Shown piece by piece: positions 1-13,195 of a stretch of DNA of 64,000 nt (positions within the stretch are counted from its first letter, which is position 1; each line of letters opens with the position of its first letter). The notes beneath the pieces were generated by a model. It worked only from the letters and a program-made list of their open reading frames with translations, searched no databases and was not told the DNA's origin. The stretch lies in contig NW_002060954.1 in the NCBI RefSeq assembly GCF_000150275.1, forward strand, positions 1,020,074-1,084,073. The letters run 5' to 3'. The DNA is from Trichoplax adhaerens (taxonomy: Eukaryota; Placozoa; Uniplacotomia; Trichoplacea; Trichoplacidae). A program made the translations under genes and the position numbers.

Positions 1-6
1 ACGCTT

Positions 7-1091
7 CTATCTAGGACGATTTTTTGGAAGCTGACCCTTTAAAATCCTTGTATGTAATCGTTCAAGCTTTAAAACAAGAAATAGCAACAATATTTATTAG
101 TCATGACGACAAAAGTCAGTAGGGACAAGTTATATTTGTGACTTACCTCAATTAGATTGAATCCTTCTCCAAAAGACGAACTTTTTTGTGAAACTATTCA
201 AACAATTCACCCTCTAGTAATAAACTACGTGAGCGCATTAGGTTTATATTGACTACGATAGCGGCCGTGACGTCCACCAGCAAAAACTCGTGATATCACT
301 TCGATCCATAAAAGTAAGCCTAATTACACAAAATAATCAAATAAGCAAAAACGAATTCTTATATATTATCATATATGGAACTTTAATAAGGAAATATTTT
401 TCTTCAATTTATCCGTTGAAATCAACAATTAATGATGAGTGATGAAGAAAGCTATACTAGATAAGGAAGATGAGAATTAAACAATAAAATATAAATATGG
501 AAAAGCAAAATAACCATTAATATAAAAATGGCCGTAATACTTGTGCTATAGTACTAACTTGGCAACGTGAGTATCAACTAACTTTTAAAAATGTCACAGA
601 GAAAATAGCCAATCCATATTTGGTTATAGTTTGCTGTATTCAGGAGTTATCCGATCTCTTATTATTGCTACACATGATCAATTTGCTTTTCTAGCTTTAC
701 TTCAAATCTCTGGTTTAAGGGTAATTTACACATTGTACTATACAGTAGAAATGATGTAGAAATGTGTTAGGTGATCGAATCTACATACTGCATGCAGGCA
801 ATTATTACCATACAAGAAGTGCAATCAACTATGTTAAGGTACAGATGATCAACATAAGAAAGTTTAAATTTTACAAATGATATCAACGACTGTATACATT
901 AACTATCATTTCTTCGATCACAATACCTTACAGCAGAACATCACAAAGTTTACCTCAGAGGCGTAGAGACCGTCATTGGTAAATATCTTGAAAAATTCAT
1001 CTTGACAAAATTGATATTGATCTAAAAGTAAATACAGTAGGCCTAAAATAGGTTCATAATATTTACACTCTAGATTATTGTACATAGTAAT
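7..1091 (-). CDS. Unidentified multi-exon gene, 3' end (partial model)
   Basis: I do not recognise this gene. Three stretches on the minus strand look like exons. 954-1091 reads openly from a TAG acceptor to a GTAAAC donor and includes YYEPILGLLYLLLDQYQF, followed by FFKIFTNDGLYASE. 147-196 ends SFGEGFNLIE before a good GTAAGT donor. 7-66 starts after an AAAG acceptor, contains LERLHTRILKGQLPKNRPR and ends at TAG (7-9). The last two join in phase. The link from 954 to 196 does not (phase 0 meeting a 2-nt start), so at least one exon is missing or a boundary is wrong. A further piece at about 1176-1204 (SSDSQRNI) and an ATG-led open stretch from 1471 downward could be upstream exons. Leucine-rich helical character suggests a soluble helical protein, but no family is assigned. 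Confidence 0.38.
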
Positions 1092-1625
1092 CTACAATGT
1101 GTTTTCTTCGGGATCACCTTAATTCCTAGTTTTGCGCCATAAGCATTTCATTGAAACAGCCAACGTAGAATCACTTACAATATTTCTTTGACTATCACTT
1201 GAGGCCACTAGCCAAATGCTTTACCTTGCGATAATAATATCAATTTGATGCATATTGGCGTACGAGTGAAACTAATTTTTGTGCACATTCGTGTACGTGT
1301 AAAAGAAAATTTGTATAAATAATCCATCTCATGATTAAGATTTCCTACTAGTATCTTGAACGAAGTAACCTGAACGGAACAATTCGAAAATAACGCGCTG
1401 AAAGTACAGAAGATACGCTCCTCCTCACCGCTTCCACAGCCGTCTATGCTGGTATAGAATCTGTAGGCCATTTCTAAAATTCCAAAAAGTTACAATAGTA
1501 CTGTAACTTATGTAATTTCACTATTATCCTCTCTTTCATTGTTTATTTATTCCATCACAGAATACGATTAGATGTTATATTCATATTATCCGTAAATTCA
1601 ACGATTTTTATAATAAAGTATCAAC

Positions 1626-1715
1626 TTATAACATTGATTCCTCTGCTTGCATTATCTTCTCTTCTAACCACCCATATACTCGATCATGCACTACCCGTGA
1701 ATTTTTACACTCAAA
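1626..1715 (-). CDS. Candidate terminal exon of an unidentified gene
   Basis: On the minus strand, an acceptor (TTTAG) at 1716-1717 is followed by 29 codons and a TAA stop at 1626-1628. The peptide contains VVHDRVYGWLEEKIMQAEES, which has the look of a real coding helix rather than AT-rich noise. No upstream exon could be joined. About 70 bp of it is repeated, with decay, at 1801-1874, so it may be a duplicated or dying exon. The function is unknown. Confidence 0.28.
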   Translation of the reverse strand, partial: FECKNSRVVHDRVYGWLEEKIMQAEESML

Positions 1716-1874
1716 CTAAACGCAATTTTAACAATATCAACTTACCAAAATATCGACCATATAATATTTTTTGCAAAGATAGATTGTAATTGCACCTCCG
1801 TCTTCTCTTTTAATCACTTATTTACTCAATCATGAATACGCTAAAATTTTATACTTGCATTGAATGCAAATTAA
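1655..1874. repeat. Diverged tandem duplication of an exon-like segment
   Basis: Positions 1655-1730 and 1801-1874 are related over about 75 bp, both starting TCTTCTCTT and sharing ACTC-ATCATG further on. By eye about two thirds of positions match. On the minus strand the first copy is open and the second carries stops. Copy spacing is about 146 bp. Confidence 0.45.
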
Positions 1875-4093
1875 CCTCCTTGTAAAATGAAGCTTTAAGT
1901 CAGTATGATGCAGCCTAAACGAGCAACATAGGTGATTTTTATTAAGACTTTGAAAATAATTTTTTAAAATAGTTTAAGTTGCTGTTGCTCTTGCTATTTA
2001 TTAAAATTCGTTTGCATCAATCTAATATTGCTATTATACTGTAAGTGTTAAAAAGAATTAAATCAATTTCTGAGCTAAATTCAAATGTTTCAACTGTCTG
2101 CGTGGCTGGTTTATTCTGTTGGACAATTTTCGGCATTGCATAGTGAGATTTCGTAAATGCTATATTATAATATTATAATTACCGGTTTATCTCCCATATC
2201 CCTGTGATTTTGTTCATAGCAACGATACCGCAATGCTAACTATGACATTTAAAGTTTTAATGAAGAATTTTCGATATGATATAATTCAATTAATTGCCCA
2301 AGTCTTCTTTATTGTGTGGTGTGCTAACTAATACATAAGCTGTACTTTATATTTGTTATCGTAAGTTTTTGCTTTGGATAGGTATGTGTCTCCAGAATTT
2401 AAAAATGAGAAGATTATTTAACCTATGAAAAGATAATACGAATTACGCAATCATCAAATCAGAGATCATCATATTTTATAAACTACGCACAAGTAACAAT
2501 GTTTGCACACTGATAATTAAGTAACAAAGAAATAAGAACGATTAAAATCATTATCTTGAGAATTTCATTGAATTAAATTTCTTAAACATTTTTAATATTT
2601 GGGGAACAAGAAGAAAAATCTTTTCACTTCCTAAAATCCCATGATTAAATGCTTGAAAGAATATCTCTTTAAATTGGGATTAATATGTGAGAAAAAGTTC
2701 ACCCGTTCATCATAATGATTAGGAATAAATTGGTTTATCGGATTAATGTGATTTAATGAATCACGAAGATCGTTAAAAGCTAACCCTTTACTCCTGATGA
2801 CAAAATAATTGAAAATACCAAAGGATTCGAGAGATTGTTAAGCTTAGAGCTAAAAAATAATCAAGTATTCTGAATAATATAGATATAAACTTGGTCTGTT
2901 CTTTTAAGTAGTTCTTCTTTCTCTGTTTTGTAGCGGTGTCTTAATTTCTATTGTGTCTGCTCAAATTAATGAAATCATATATTTTTATAGTAACTAAGTA
3001 CATTTCGTACGTTATCTGATCGTACTATCAAATATAATGCAGGATGTAATTAGTATATTTCCAAGATTTAATAACGGTCTAGTCCTTATAGAATTCACCA
3101 GCATAATTTAAAATGAGGTCAATAAATACATATTTTTTCCTCGATTTATTAATAAGACGGATTTAAGTTAGTCTCTTTCTTTGTCTTTATTGCGATTATA
3201 GACTACTTTTACGCAGTTGTAACATGCGAGTAAACTATAATTTTTTATGAAGTACTTGAAAAAATAATTCGATGATATTCCTTGGGATGAAAGAAAGGGA
3301 AGATTAAAAATGCTTTGTTCGGGTATGTTCGTGTATAACGTGAAGTCGATTTAATTTACGAGAATACTTCAGTTTATGTAAAACAGCGAAGAAATCTTCC
3401 ATGAATTCGAACCATGAGAAATTACCGTTTAAAGATATTCTTGGTTAAATTATAATCAGCGCAGGAAAATTTTTATATTTCAGTATAAACGATAGTTTAT
3501 TTATCAATTATTGACAATACCCATTTATGCATCTCAAATTGTTCGCATCAAATATCGTAAAAATTCTTATATATGGGTGAGTACAACGAATATTCCCAAA
3601 TTTCGTAATAATTGACAAATTGAATCAATTTTCATTTTACGAATGTAAAAGAGCTATTTGAAACATATATAAGAAAGCATTATCGGACAATAACAGATTA
3701 AGTTCAGTATTACAATTTATCTCATCCTATTAAGAACATTAATGACGTAATCTAAATTAAATATGCTTGAATAAGGTGTAAAATCTTTTTATTATTGAAT
3801 CACTATTATACAAAGATATAGAATTAGTCCTGACGTGATAAGAAAATGCTGTCCGATTTGTATAATCACAGCGTCATCAATGAAATACCAGAATAACAAT
3901 TGTGAATTCTTCGAAAGATTCTTAATACATATAAGATTTATGAATAGTGATGTCAACTGATAAAGTAATTAATCCTGAGATAACGTATAAAAAATTTACG
4001 CTCCCCACGACAAGCAACCGAATCTTTGTCTTTGCATTAAATATATACGTTATATACATATACATGAATATATATTATCAGCATATATTATCA
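1716..4093. other. Gene-poor stretch left of HRD1
   Basis: Very AT-rich sequence in which I see no convincing exon apart from the decayed duplicate near 1801-1874. It would hold the 3' UTR of HRD1 on the minus strand (just below 4094). No tRNA-like or rRNA-like segment was noticed. Confidence 0.5.
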
Positions 4094-7000
4094 CTAGTTC
4101 TGGCTATTGCTGTTATTAAACCTTTCAAGCCTTCTTCGTCGACACATGGTAGCTTCGTCATCAAGATCAGCTGTCTCCTTATTCAAAGGCTTACTTGGGT
4201 TACCATCGTTATTATTATCTGCACCTTGGACAGAAGTATCCTCACTTGCCTCATTACCAGTAGCTGATGAGTTTCTATGTAATGAGAAATACAGTAGCAT
4301 GGGGTTAAAAACCATCGTCACTTGTCAAATATTTGTATAAACAGTATATAAACGCTTACTTCGATATGTAGTTGTCAATACGCTCACTGACAGATTCTAG
4401 CATGCCTCTGATGAAATTTAAATCTTGACGAATATCTTTTAAAGTCACCGGATCGCTATTATTGTTACCTACAAGGAAAATTTTTTACTTTGATTACTAA
4501 TCATTCATGAAATAAGTCGAGCTAAACAAATATCATTCTAGGCCAAGATCTGTACCAAGGAAATAGGAGGGCAAAGGTGGAGGGGGAGGAATCGGAAAAG
4601 GAATATTTCCTTGGGTCCCGGAAAAGAAAAATGGTGGCACCTGTTAAATGTATATAAATTTAAGAGTTTAAAAGGATGTAGCGAAAATTGTCGATTGTAC
4701 GTGTGTATCAGTAACATGGACCATATCGTATTATGATTGGTTCTACCCGTATACATGCTAATGTTCATAATATAATAAGAAGATCATTTACATTTGCAGC
4801 GTTATTCCTATTATTAGTTGTATCAGCAGCCGCAGAGCCATCGACATTGTCAGTCCGTCCTTCTGATGGAGCTTGAGGAGCATTTGGACCCTGTCCCATG
4901 AAAGGTGGTAAAAAATTTGGCCACCGCGGTTGTTGATTGTTTCCATTTTGAGGATCTTGTTGATTTTGGTTAGCTAGAAACATACAAGAGCAAACACAAT
5001 AAGGGATATATTCCAGATAATTTAATGTTAATAATGAACAAAACTGGGAGATTTAAGATTAGATAAAGTAACCCAACGTTAAATACTTGTACTAGAAAAG
5101 ATACATTACCGTCGAAAAGAGCACCCCAAAATTGCGGAGGTGGCACATTAGGCGGAGCTGTTTGGACAATACAAGACCACGTCACAATTTGATATGTTTA
5201 TACTCTTATTCAGGAAGTTATTCTAACTCAAATGATCCCTAAAACGCTAACCTTGTTGATCTTGCTGATTTTGTTGCTGATTTTGTTGAACATTTTCTTC
5301 TGCCTGAGGCTGCTGTACCTCCGGCTGTTGCATAGTTGCCCGTAAAATATTCATACGACATGTTGGGCAAGTCTGCTGGCGCTGAAACCAGGATCTTAGA
5401 CAACTTATGTGGAAAACATGGTTACATGGTAATCTTTTACAGTCTGTCGTCATTTCTTCTCTACAGATTATACAAACATTATCCATATTTGCCAACTCCT
5501 CCGGAGTAACATCAGGACATCTAGATTGCGGCAAATTATACCATATAAATTAATGTTATGATCTACAATTAGCTATAAATTTCGTATAAATCAGAAAAAT
5601 GAATATGACAAATAACGAAGACAAGTTTACGCCTACCGAGTCATAACGCTTGTAATAGCTCGTCGAGAAGAAATAATATCATGTAATGATTTCTTAAATG
5701 ACCTGTCCATGATATAAATTCGAACTCTCAGTAACCGCATATTCAATCGCTAATGCGTAGACGAATGCTTGATGATAAAAAATTTAAGACTAACCTTAAG
5801 GCCAAGTACAAAGGCCTAATAGCAAAGAGTGGAAAAGCATGAATTTTTACCATAACAATAAAGAATAAAGAGTACAGTGCTGCGCGAATAAAATCTGGTA
5901 ATGATAAAAAAATAAAAAATGTATTAATGTAACAATCTACCAGCATTAGCGCCTCAGACTCTTCAGGCAATAACAAAAATTCTTGATTTCAGAAAATTGA
6001 TCCCTATCTTACTTGTAACGAGTTCGGTGTATAAAATATATATTGCTTTATTTTCCCATGGACTTTCGTGTTGTAAATCAATAACATGTAACAAGTACTT
6101 CATAGCAATTGTGATAACCAAAGCTAGCAAAATGGCATACTGATAAAACCAGAGTAAAAATCAATCGCTGATTATATCTGTTCATTAATGTGTAAACCAT
6201 TTAATATTATATGAAATTCCAACCTCAAATCCAAATACAATTTGAACCGATGCACCATTTTGTACTGTGGCATGATAAGCATTACGTATAAAATAAATAT
6301 CTGTAGCTCCAAGACAAATCACGAGAGCTAAGAAAAGAGTTGCATCTTTAGTATAAAATTTAACATTGCATATTCTAAGTATGCTTCTTCTGCGAACGTA
6401 TTATCGATATGAAAATGTGCTGTACACTTCGTCCGTACAGAATAAATATTGCAAAAATAGTATGGAAGTTGAATATGATTTCCATAGATTAGCACTTACA
6501 AATCATTCTTAGGTGAAAAAGGGCAGAAATTGCAGGACTACGCTCCATCTGCAGAAGATAAGGAATGATTATACTTTACCCCAATAATAACAACATATAG
6601 TATTAGATTAGAATAATTCACTTTAAATAAAAGTACAGTAAAATTTAATTTGTACCGTCATAACATAGCAGCACGAAGCAACTTACGTAATCAACGCGAT
6701 CTTCACCCAACCAATGGAAAGTCTTAACAAACAGTAGTAAGGTAAAGTTGGCTACAAAAAGTGGATTAAAGTCTTCTCGAAATACAGTGAATGCTAAACA
6801 TGTTTCAGTAATGGCAAACCATGACCTTTCGTATAAATGCTAGAAAATGAAGTGTATCGAACATTAAGATAAAGTAAGGTTAGCAACTGACCTAGTACCA
6901 TGAAGTGGAAGGACAGTATTATAATTAATCATTATAACCCTAACTAGAAAATAAGACTGCATTAAAACAGTATAATACGTTTACCGTAGATAAAGTATAA

Positions 7001-7750
7001 GATATACTGTATTTTGAAGTATTATACGCATATCCATCAAGATCATAAATCAATAACATTAAATTGATAACGCAATTTCATTAAGGTGCACAATTCAGTT
7101 GTTAAGCATTGAAAAGTCATTTACTTAGTTGCATAAATACATATCGCAGTATTTTATCAGTATAGTATATATCGTTATAACTCAACTATTTTTTCGCAAT
7201 GATGAATGCAAGACATGTAAAAGTCATTAAATATACGTACCTCGATTTCGGAGGCTCTTAATGTTGAAAAGAATATTAATCTTGCAATTTTAGCCAATAA
7301 GATAGCAATAACGAACGCCTGAGCGTACAAGACCTAAAGTTTCCAAAAATTAAAACTGACTTTAGTCTTAATCAAAACAAGTTGATTAAATTATGAAAGA
7401 GTTGGATATCTACCAAAGTTTAAAGCAGTAATACGACATTTTATTATTATTAGAATATCCACAATAACTCATGAGTTAACGCTTACGAGGTGATGATATG
7501 GAAACAAGTATAAAATTTTGCAATTCATATTGGAATATTACAACTAGCAAGGCTTCAAGGTTACATCCATTCAATGTATTAAAGTATTACTGAAAATAGA
7601 TAATTAATACAATATACATACAGCCATGCAGACATTGGATTTGGTAACATAGACAACAGTTGGATAGAATTGTTGCTTAAGGTAATAAGCGTGTCCTATC
7701 GTAGCACACGTTGCAGCCAATGTAGACGTTGCCAGTAATGTTGTTCTCAT
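4094..7750 (-). CDS. SYVN1: E3 ubiquitin-protein ligase synoviolin / HRD1
   Basis: ER-membrane RING E3 ligase of the ERAD pathway, which ubiquitinates misfolded ER proteins as they are retrotranslocated. Fourteen coding exons join in phase to 570 aa: 7622-7750, 7241-7333, 6687-6839, 6500-6548, 6224-6345, 6013-6139, 5795-5894, 5637-5702, 5252-5520, 5110-5157, 4792-4973, 4556-4640, 4360-4468, 4094-4274. The N-terminus has the family signature HAYYLKQQFYPTVVYVTKS. Several membrane segments follow over residues 1-255, including WFAITETCLAFTVFREDF and VKIHAFPLFAIRPLYLALR. The RING-H2 finger is intact: C296, C299, C312, H314, H317, C320, C331, C334, with RQQTCPTCR. A Gln-rich stretch (about 345-370) and a Pro-rich cytosolic region follow. 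The C-terminus has an Asp-rich segment and an RRRRLERF motif like the human RRRRL tail. The ATG at 7750 starts the conserved first helix. Slightly shorter than human (about 617 aa). Identification is very secure. Confidence 0.96.
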
Positions 7751-9918
7751 CTTTCAAATTTAGTTGTTGTAGTTGATAAGATGTAAAATTGGTTTGAATT
7801 AAGACTACAAATGTAACATAATAAAAGCAAGGACTCAGTTAGCTGAAAGTTTAACTTTTCTGTTCCTTTACGATGTTTTTATATACCCAAAAGTTCTATA
7901 CAATGAAATCTGGATGTACCATCCATTAATTATTATTAAAGGCTCTTTAATCTGAACGTGTAGTAATATTTTGTGTGTCTTATTAAATCCTATACATTAC
8001 TGATTAAATAACGTGAACTACGTAGAGGATATGGCGTAGACAGTACTTATTGACGCTGCATCACTCAACTATACTGCATATTAAAATGAATCCATACAAA
8101 ATCAATAAATGAAGATAATTGAAAACTACGACTGCTTTATATGCGAAGTACAGGACATCACGTACTCGAATAGTTTAATTCAGATTAAGAAGAGTTTTCC
8201 TACTGTAAATAAAGCCTAAAACTGTTCTCAGGTATTATAGAGAGAATTCCACACATAATGCTGAGAGATGAACTACTAAACCGTTCATTCTAAATGTACT
8301 CGTATGTTTTATGTTATATATATAATAATATGAACGATGTATCATCATCCGGTGTTATACGATCAATGGGTTAGCATCAGACGTACAGTACTGTACTGTA
8401 TATATACGCGTCTATAATATTTACAGTCAAGACTTCATGTTAGTTCTTGATGATACAATACTGTTCAAAACAGTAGATCGTCTACAGTATGGTAGAGGAG
8501 TGGAGGATCATCTCTACGTGCAATCTATACTACCGATAGCGATAAAACATGATTCCATTGCAATACGACATAAAATGAGATTTTGGGCAGAATTTGTCAT
8601 TCTCCAATAACCTGTACAAATTGGCAGCCCAATTTTAATTTACAATATTCGCATCAAGTCTATTTCGCTATTCGATATAACCTATTTACCAGTTATAAGT
8701 GCTTTGAACTTTACTGGTATCTTTAGGTATTCCGATAAGACGAGTCAATTAATAAACGAATTGGATTGAAAATGATCAGCACATTTCCTGGATATGTTCC
8801 AAATTATAATGAAAGGAAACCATTCTTGCCTTCATGGTTCTCCTGACTTGCCAACCTCAACACTAAACAGTGTTGACGGATAATACGAAATACTGTACAG
8901 TAGTTCTTGAATTCTTTTAGTGAATGTACTCCTACTGTACACTGTACACTGTACAGTAGCTATCTTTAGCCTATCCATAGTCATACAGTAGTACAGTACG
9001 CTACTGTTTGTTTTAGTAATCCATGGCTATACTGTACCGTACAGTACAGTACATACTGTAGTCACTGGTAATACAGTACAGTACTTTGTTTAAATGACAC
9101 ACTGTACAGTACAGTACTGTGGTGAAGCCGTGAAGGTAACTTGTACTGTACAGTGTACAGTACGTGTACAGTATAGTGTACTGTACTGTACTGTACAGTG
9201 TAGTACTGTACTGTACTGTACAGTATACTGTACTGTAAGCAATGTACTGTACAGTCAATCCGGCTTGAGCAAACACTGCCAAACAGGCGCAATCACAATC
9301 TGACCCGTGATTACGTGGCACCTCCTGATTGTCCACTCGACGTATGGTCCGCTCAGTCATGACCTGCTCAATCATACCGTTACCCCATTGAGCAGTCACG
9401 GTTCAGTGCTTATTGACTAACTACACCATGGATAGACCACTAGAAAAAAGACACCAATGCTCGACGATGACTTTACCAGGACAGTTGTACGCCAAGACGC
9501 TTGGCTGAGAGTCACCTTTCAAGTGCACACGTGCACACTGCAATACTGTAGTACACAGTCTCTCAGTGCAACAGAGGTTACGATAGTAAATAAATAATAA
9601 GTCAACTTCGTGCACACACCGTGGCCACCCAAAGTAGCACAACACGACACGGTAGGCCTGCGGTACGGTTCGGTACGTTTCGGTACGGTATGGGTAGCTG
9701 TTTACTGTTGACTGTGACGCCGATGGAGCACTGTCAACAGTTTGAGTTGCAAGTCAAATAGCCTAGCGGTCAATAGCTTAGCCATGGTATTTATACGGCA
9801 TTAAACAGCAGTGTTATAGTACATACAGCAGTTTCCGTTACGGTTGAAGCAGAAAATCGCGCAGAAGATCGCCCTATTTCCATCTAGTACAAGAGTAGAT
9901 ACTAGGGCAAGCAATAAC
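7751..9918. promoter_or_regulatory. Shared upstream region of HRD1 and TMEM120
   Basis: About 2.2 kb separates two divergently transcribed genes, so both promoters must lie here. The sequence is non-coding, and open frames near 9000-9400 are produced only by short GTAC-type repeats. The right part (9260-9840) is less AT-rich than its surroundings and includes an imperfect CGGTACG repeat near 9660-9690. No TATA box can be fixed with confidence. Confidence 0.5.
8891..9257. repeat. Palindromic TACTGTAC/GTACAGTA repeat cluster
   Basis: Dense, irregular array of the self-complementary units TACTGTAC, GTACAGTA and ACTGTACAGT, densest at 9030-9080 and 9100-9250. Both strands read nearly the same, so spurious open frames full of Tyr-Cys-Thr-Val appear on both. 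The units could pair into hairpins. Similar clusters occur upstream of other genes in this window. Confidence 0.9.
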
Positions 9919-12900
9919 ATGGCTGTCGAATTAAACAGTGTTACCCAGATCAGCGAAGAATTTCAAGATCTAACCAAAGAGTTCGCTCGTTTAGAGGTGC
10001 GCTTGAAAGTGGGCATGACATCGTCTATACGAAATCACAACTTGTTCATTGACTAGATAATGATAATTCACCAATGAAATGATAATGTAGAATAATAGAA
10101 TACGCGTAGATGACTAGGAATTGATGATCAGCTATCTGCTAGTTCCAAAACTGTTATCGATAATCCTTGATTAGGACGATCAATATGTTGAATACACCAA
10201 GAAGGCTGAAGATCTCCACAACGTCCAAGGCAAATGCAAGCATGTTATTGATCATCAAAACAAGCGATTAAGAACGATACAATCATCCATGAGAAAGTAA
10301 GTTATATTTCGATTACTGCACACTACAGTACGTACATATGAATGAATTATATGTGTAGGCTGATAGTGGATCTTTATCGGTTTAGCCTAGTTACAGTAAC
10401 TTGTATGATAGTGATTATACAAAGTTGGAACATTTTCAACCAGTAGCATACATACTCGTCAATCAATGAGGTAAAAGTCCTATATAGAGAGATTTCATTG
10501 CCACTAAGCGGACCTACAGGACTAATGTAATCGTGAAGTAATCACCTGTAGTAAAGCCGGTGATATTGTACGCGTATGTCAGTTATTCTGCTATTTAGCA
10601 ATATAATGAGCATTACAGTACTGAAATTTACTTCTTGGAATCTGAATATTTTGACAAGTGTGATTAGTAGCTCTTGTTTTTCCATGACAACTGTATCAAA
10701 ATTTATCTTGCTAAATAATTAAATTATTAGGCTGCAAAAAAATGATCTATCTCCGGAAGAAAGAAACATTTGCGATAAAATTAAATCTGATATTAAAGAA
10801 AGGCAGCAAAAACTTTCCGAGATACAATTAAATTTGCCAAAAACAAACAGGTATAATCCACTGTGAATGGACCGCAGAAAGATCATGCATTAATGCTACT
10901 GTAGAATGACTGATATACAGTACTACTGTTTTGACTGCGACGATTTGATTGTCCTTCTGCAAAACACAATATTATACCTCCTATTAATAATAATATAATT
11001 ATGAATTCATTAGTTTGCTACTGAGATTGATATTGGGCCAGGTTAACTTGACACTACTTAGTGAAACAGAAAGGTACGTATACAATTTCAAATGACAACT
11101 TGACTTAACCTAGTTAGCATTCAACTCTTTTGTTGAACAGCTACAATCTTAAACTACCATTCAATTAAATAATCACTAATTTAAATATTTTCTACGAGTG
11201 TTTACAGATTATACAACAATTTATTACACTTACTAGGTTCAAATAAAATTACCTCATAAACGTGATTATTTCATGTATTAAATCATCCAATCCATAAAAC
11301 TATCTTTAGGTTCGACTATAAAGATGAATATGAAACATTCAAATTAAACATTACCACGTTATCGTTGGCCTTAACTTGTATCAACCTACTAGTTAGTAAC
11401 GTGTACGTAAGCTTCTTTGTACCTAATTTCATGCAAACTACTATTCGTATATGATATTAAAGAACGATAATATTGCCAATTGAACTATTTTGTAACATTA
11501 GTAAATGGAAAAATTGCATATATAGGGCTGCCTACTATTGTTAGAGAATAATTAATTTAGTATTCCTAATTTTAGTATCTTTTCTAAAATACTAAAGCCA
11601 TAATTTTCTGGTATCTAGTATCCTGGATCATTTATTTCATTTTGTATTGGTTTGGTACTATTGCACAGTCACTATCAGGGAGCATATTTTACGTCTTAAC
11701 GGCTCAAGGTAAAGTTTTTAGTTTTTACAATGACACAGATGGTGCATGTTTTTGGCTGGACATGCGCCTAAACGAATGAGTCTGTCTTCAAGTGTTGCAT
11801 AAATGTACATGGCGTTGTTTAGATTTTTTATAAAAGCGATTGGAGGAACTACATATATTTTACATTTTTAGGATTCACTCAGTAGATGAATTTTAGTCAC
11901 ACTATGCAACGCATGGTATAAAAATTGTGGCCTAAACGTTGTTCTCAATGATTCATAAACCTTACGTTTATTCGTATATTCGTAGATAATTTTATAACAT
12001 TCGCTCAATATTCTTTGTCGTTGTATATTATATATAGAATCAAAGGATGGTGGATTATTCATCATTACTTTTCTGCAATTTTATCATGTATTCTTTTAGT
12101 AAGGTAAGTAAATTGCAATCGTTATTAACATATACGTATAATCTTACGCTACTGGCGTAAATCTGAATTATAACCTCGACTAAATGTAGAAATAAGACGT
12201 GAGTTAATACACACGGATATCAGAACTATCCTTTCTGTAAAATACGGCAAACTATATTTGTTTGTTCATGTAGCGGGTATCAACAATATTAACTATAACT
12301 CATTTATATTTAATTTTTTTCTCGACAGCCCGATTAATCAACGTTACTACGCCTTCAGAGAAACGTTTAATTATTCATCATTGTTTCAAGGTCTATCTTA
12401 CATATAATTCATGCTCAAATAAATTTTAACTAAAAATATAACATGAAATATATGAAAACAATGAACATATTCAAATCAAGCCATACACTTTGTACCGCTA
12501 GGCTTCGTACAAGTACTCCAGTATTATTATCAACGAGGCTGTTTGTATCGTCTAAAGACTCTCGGTGAAACAGAAAAAATGGTCGTCACTGGTGGTATGA
12601 TTTATTTGGAATGTTTACAAAATACTATGAGATCAGTTCTAATGATTACGATGCTCAATCGGTCAATTACTGCTCGAAGATTTTAAAACTCTGATTTCTT
12701 CATTTAATCGATAATATTAATAAATTTTCTAGAGGGCTTTCGTGCGTTCATGTGGCGTGGATTGAGCTTCTTACTCCCCTTTCTGTTTGCTGTTTACGTT
12801 AGTGACATAACTTCACATCCAAAAAGGTTTAATTTAGTTTAAATTGTTACTGACTTATTTTAATCTTATATATTTCAGGCTTTCCAGCTTTACTGCGCTT

Positions 12901-13195
12901 ATACGTTATATAACATAGCAATTAAGCAAGATTGTTACGAATGGCAGGTTCATACCAACTAATATATTTAATACCAAATATACAAAAAGTATACATGTAC
13001 ATCGTATAGATTAGCGTTAGTAACTGAGTGACGTCATTTGAAGGTCTAAAATATCATAACTAACCTAACCTAACTTCATTTCAGTTTCCAGCCTTAAGTA
13101 TATTATTCTTCGTCTTGGCATTTGGTAATATAATTACTACTCTTGGAGTTATCAACAACAAACTTAGACGAAGGCCTCCTTCAAAAACCGATTAA
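9919..13195 (+). CDS. TMEM120: TMEM120 family membrane protein (TACAN-like)
   Basis: Homologue of TMEM120A/B, a polytopic protein of ER and nuclear envelope. Vertebrate members bind coenzyme A and affect fat-cell biology; an ion-channel role is disputed. Twelve exons join in phase to 342 aa (human about 340): 9919-9996, 10175-10296, 10731-10850, 11014-11073, 11310-11402, 11619-11708, 12038-12103, 12329-12390, 12502-12594, 12733-12797, 12879-12947, 13085-13195. Residues 8-110 form a charged coiled coil, with [16 protein letters not shown] and [12 protein letters not shown]. About six membrane helices follow. Family motifs include [76 protein letters not shown] and CYEWQ. The GWW tryptophans match the CoA-binding region of the family. 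The start is the ATG at 9919; the frame is open upstream but lacks an earlier ATG. Exon 5 needs the donor after 11402 for correct phase. One-to-one orthology to A or B cannot be set. Confidence 0.93.

Noticed and set aside
3390-3430. TTCGAACC resembling a tRNA T-loop
   Set aside because: No matching acceptor stem, anticodon arm or D-arm around it.
9013-9399. Open frame of 128 codons on the minus strand
   Set aside because: Its translation is almost only repeat-derived Tyr/Cys/Thr/Val from the GTAC palindromes; no splice sites or homology.
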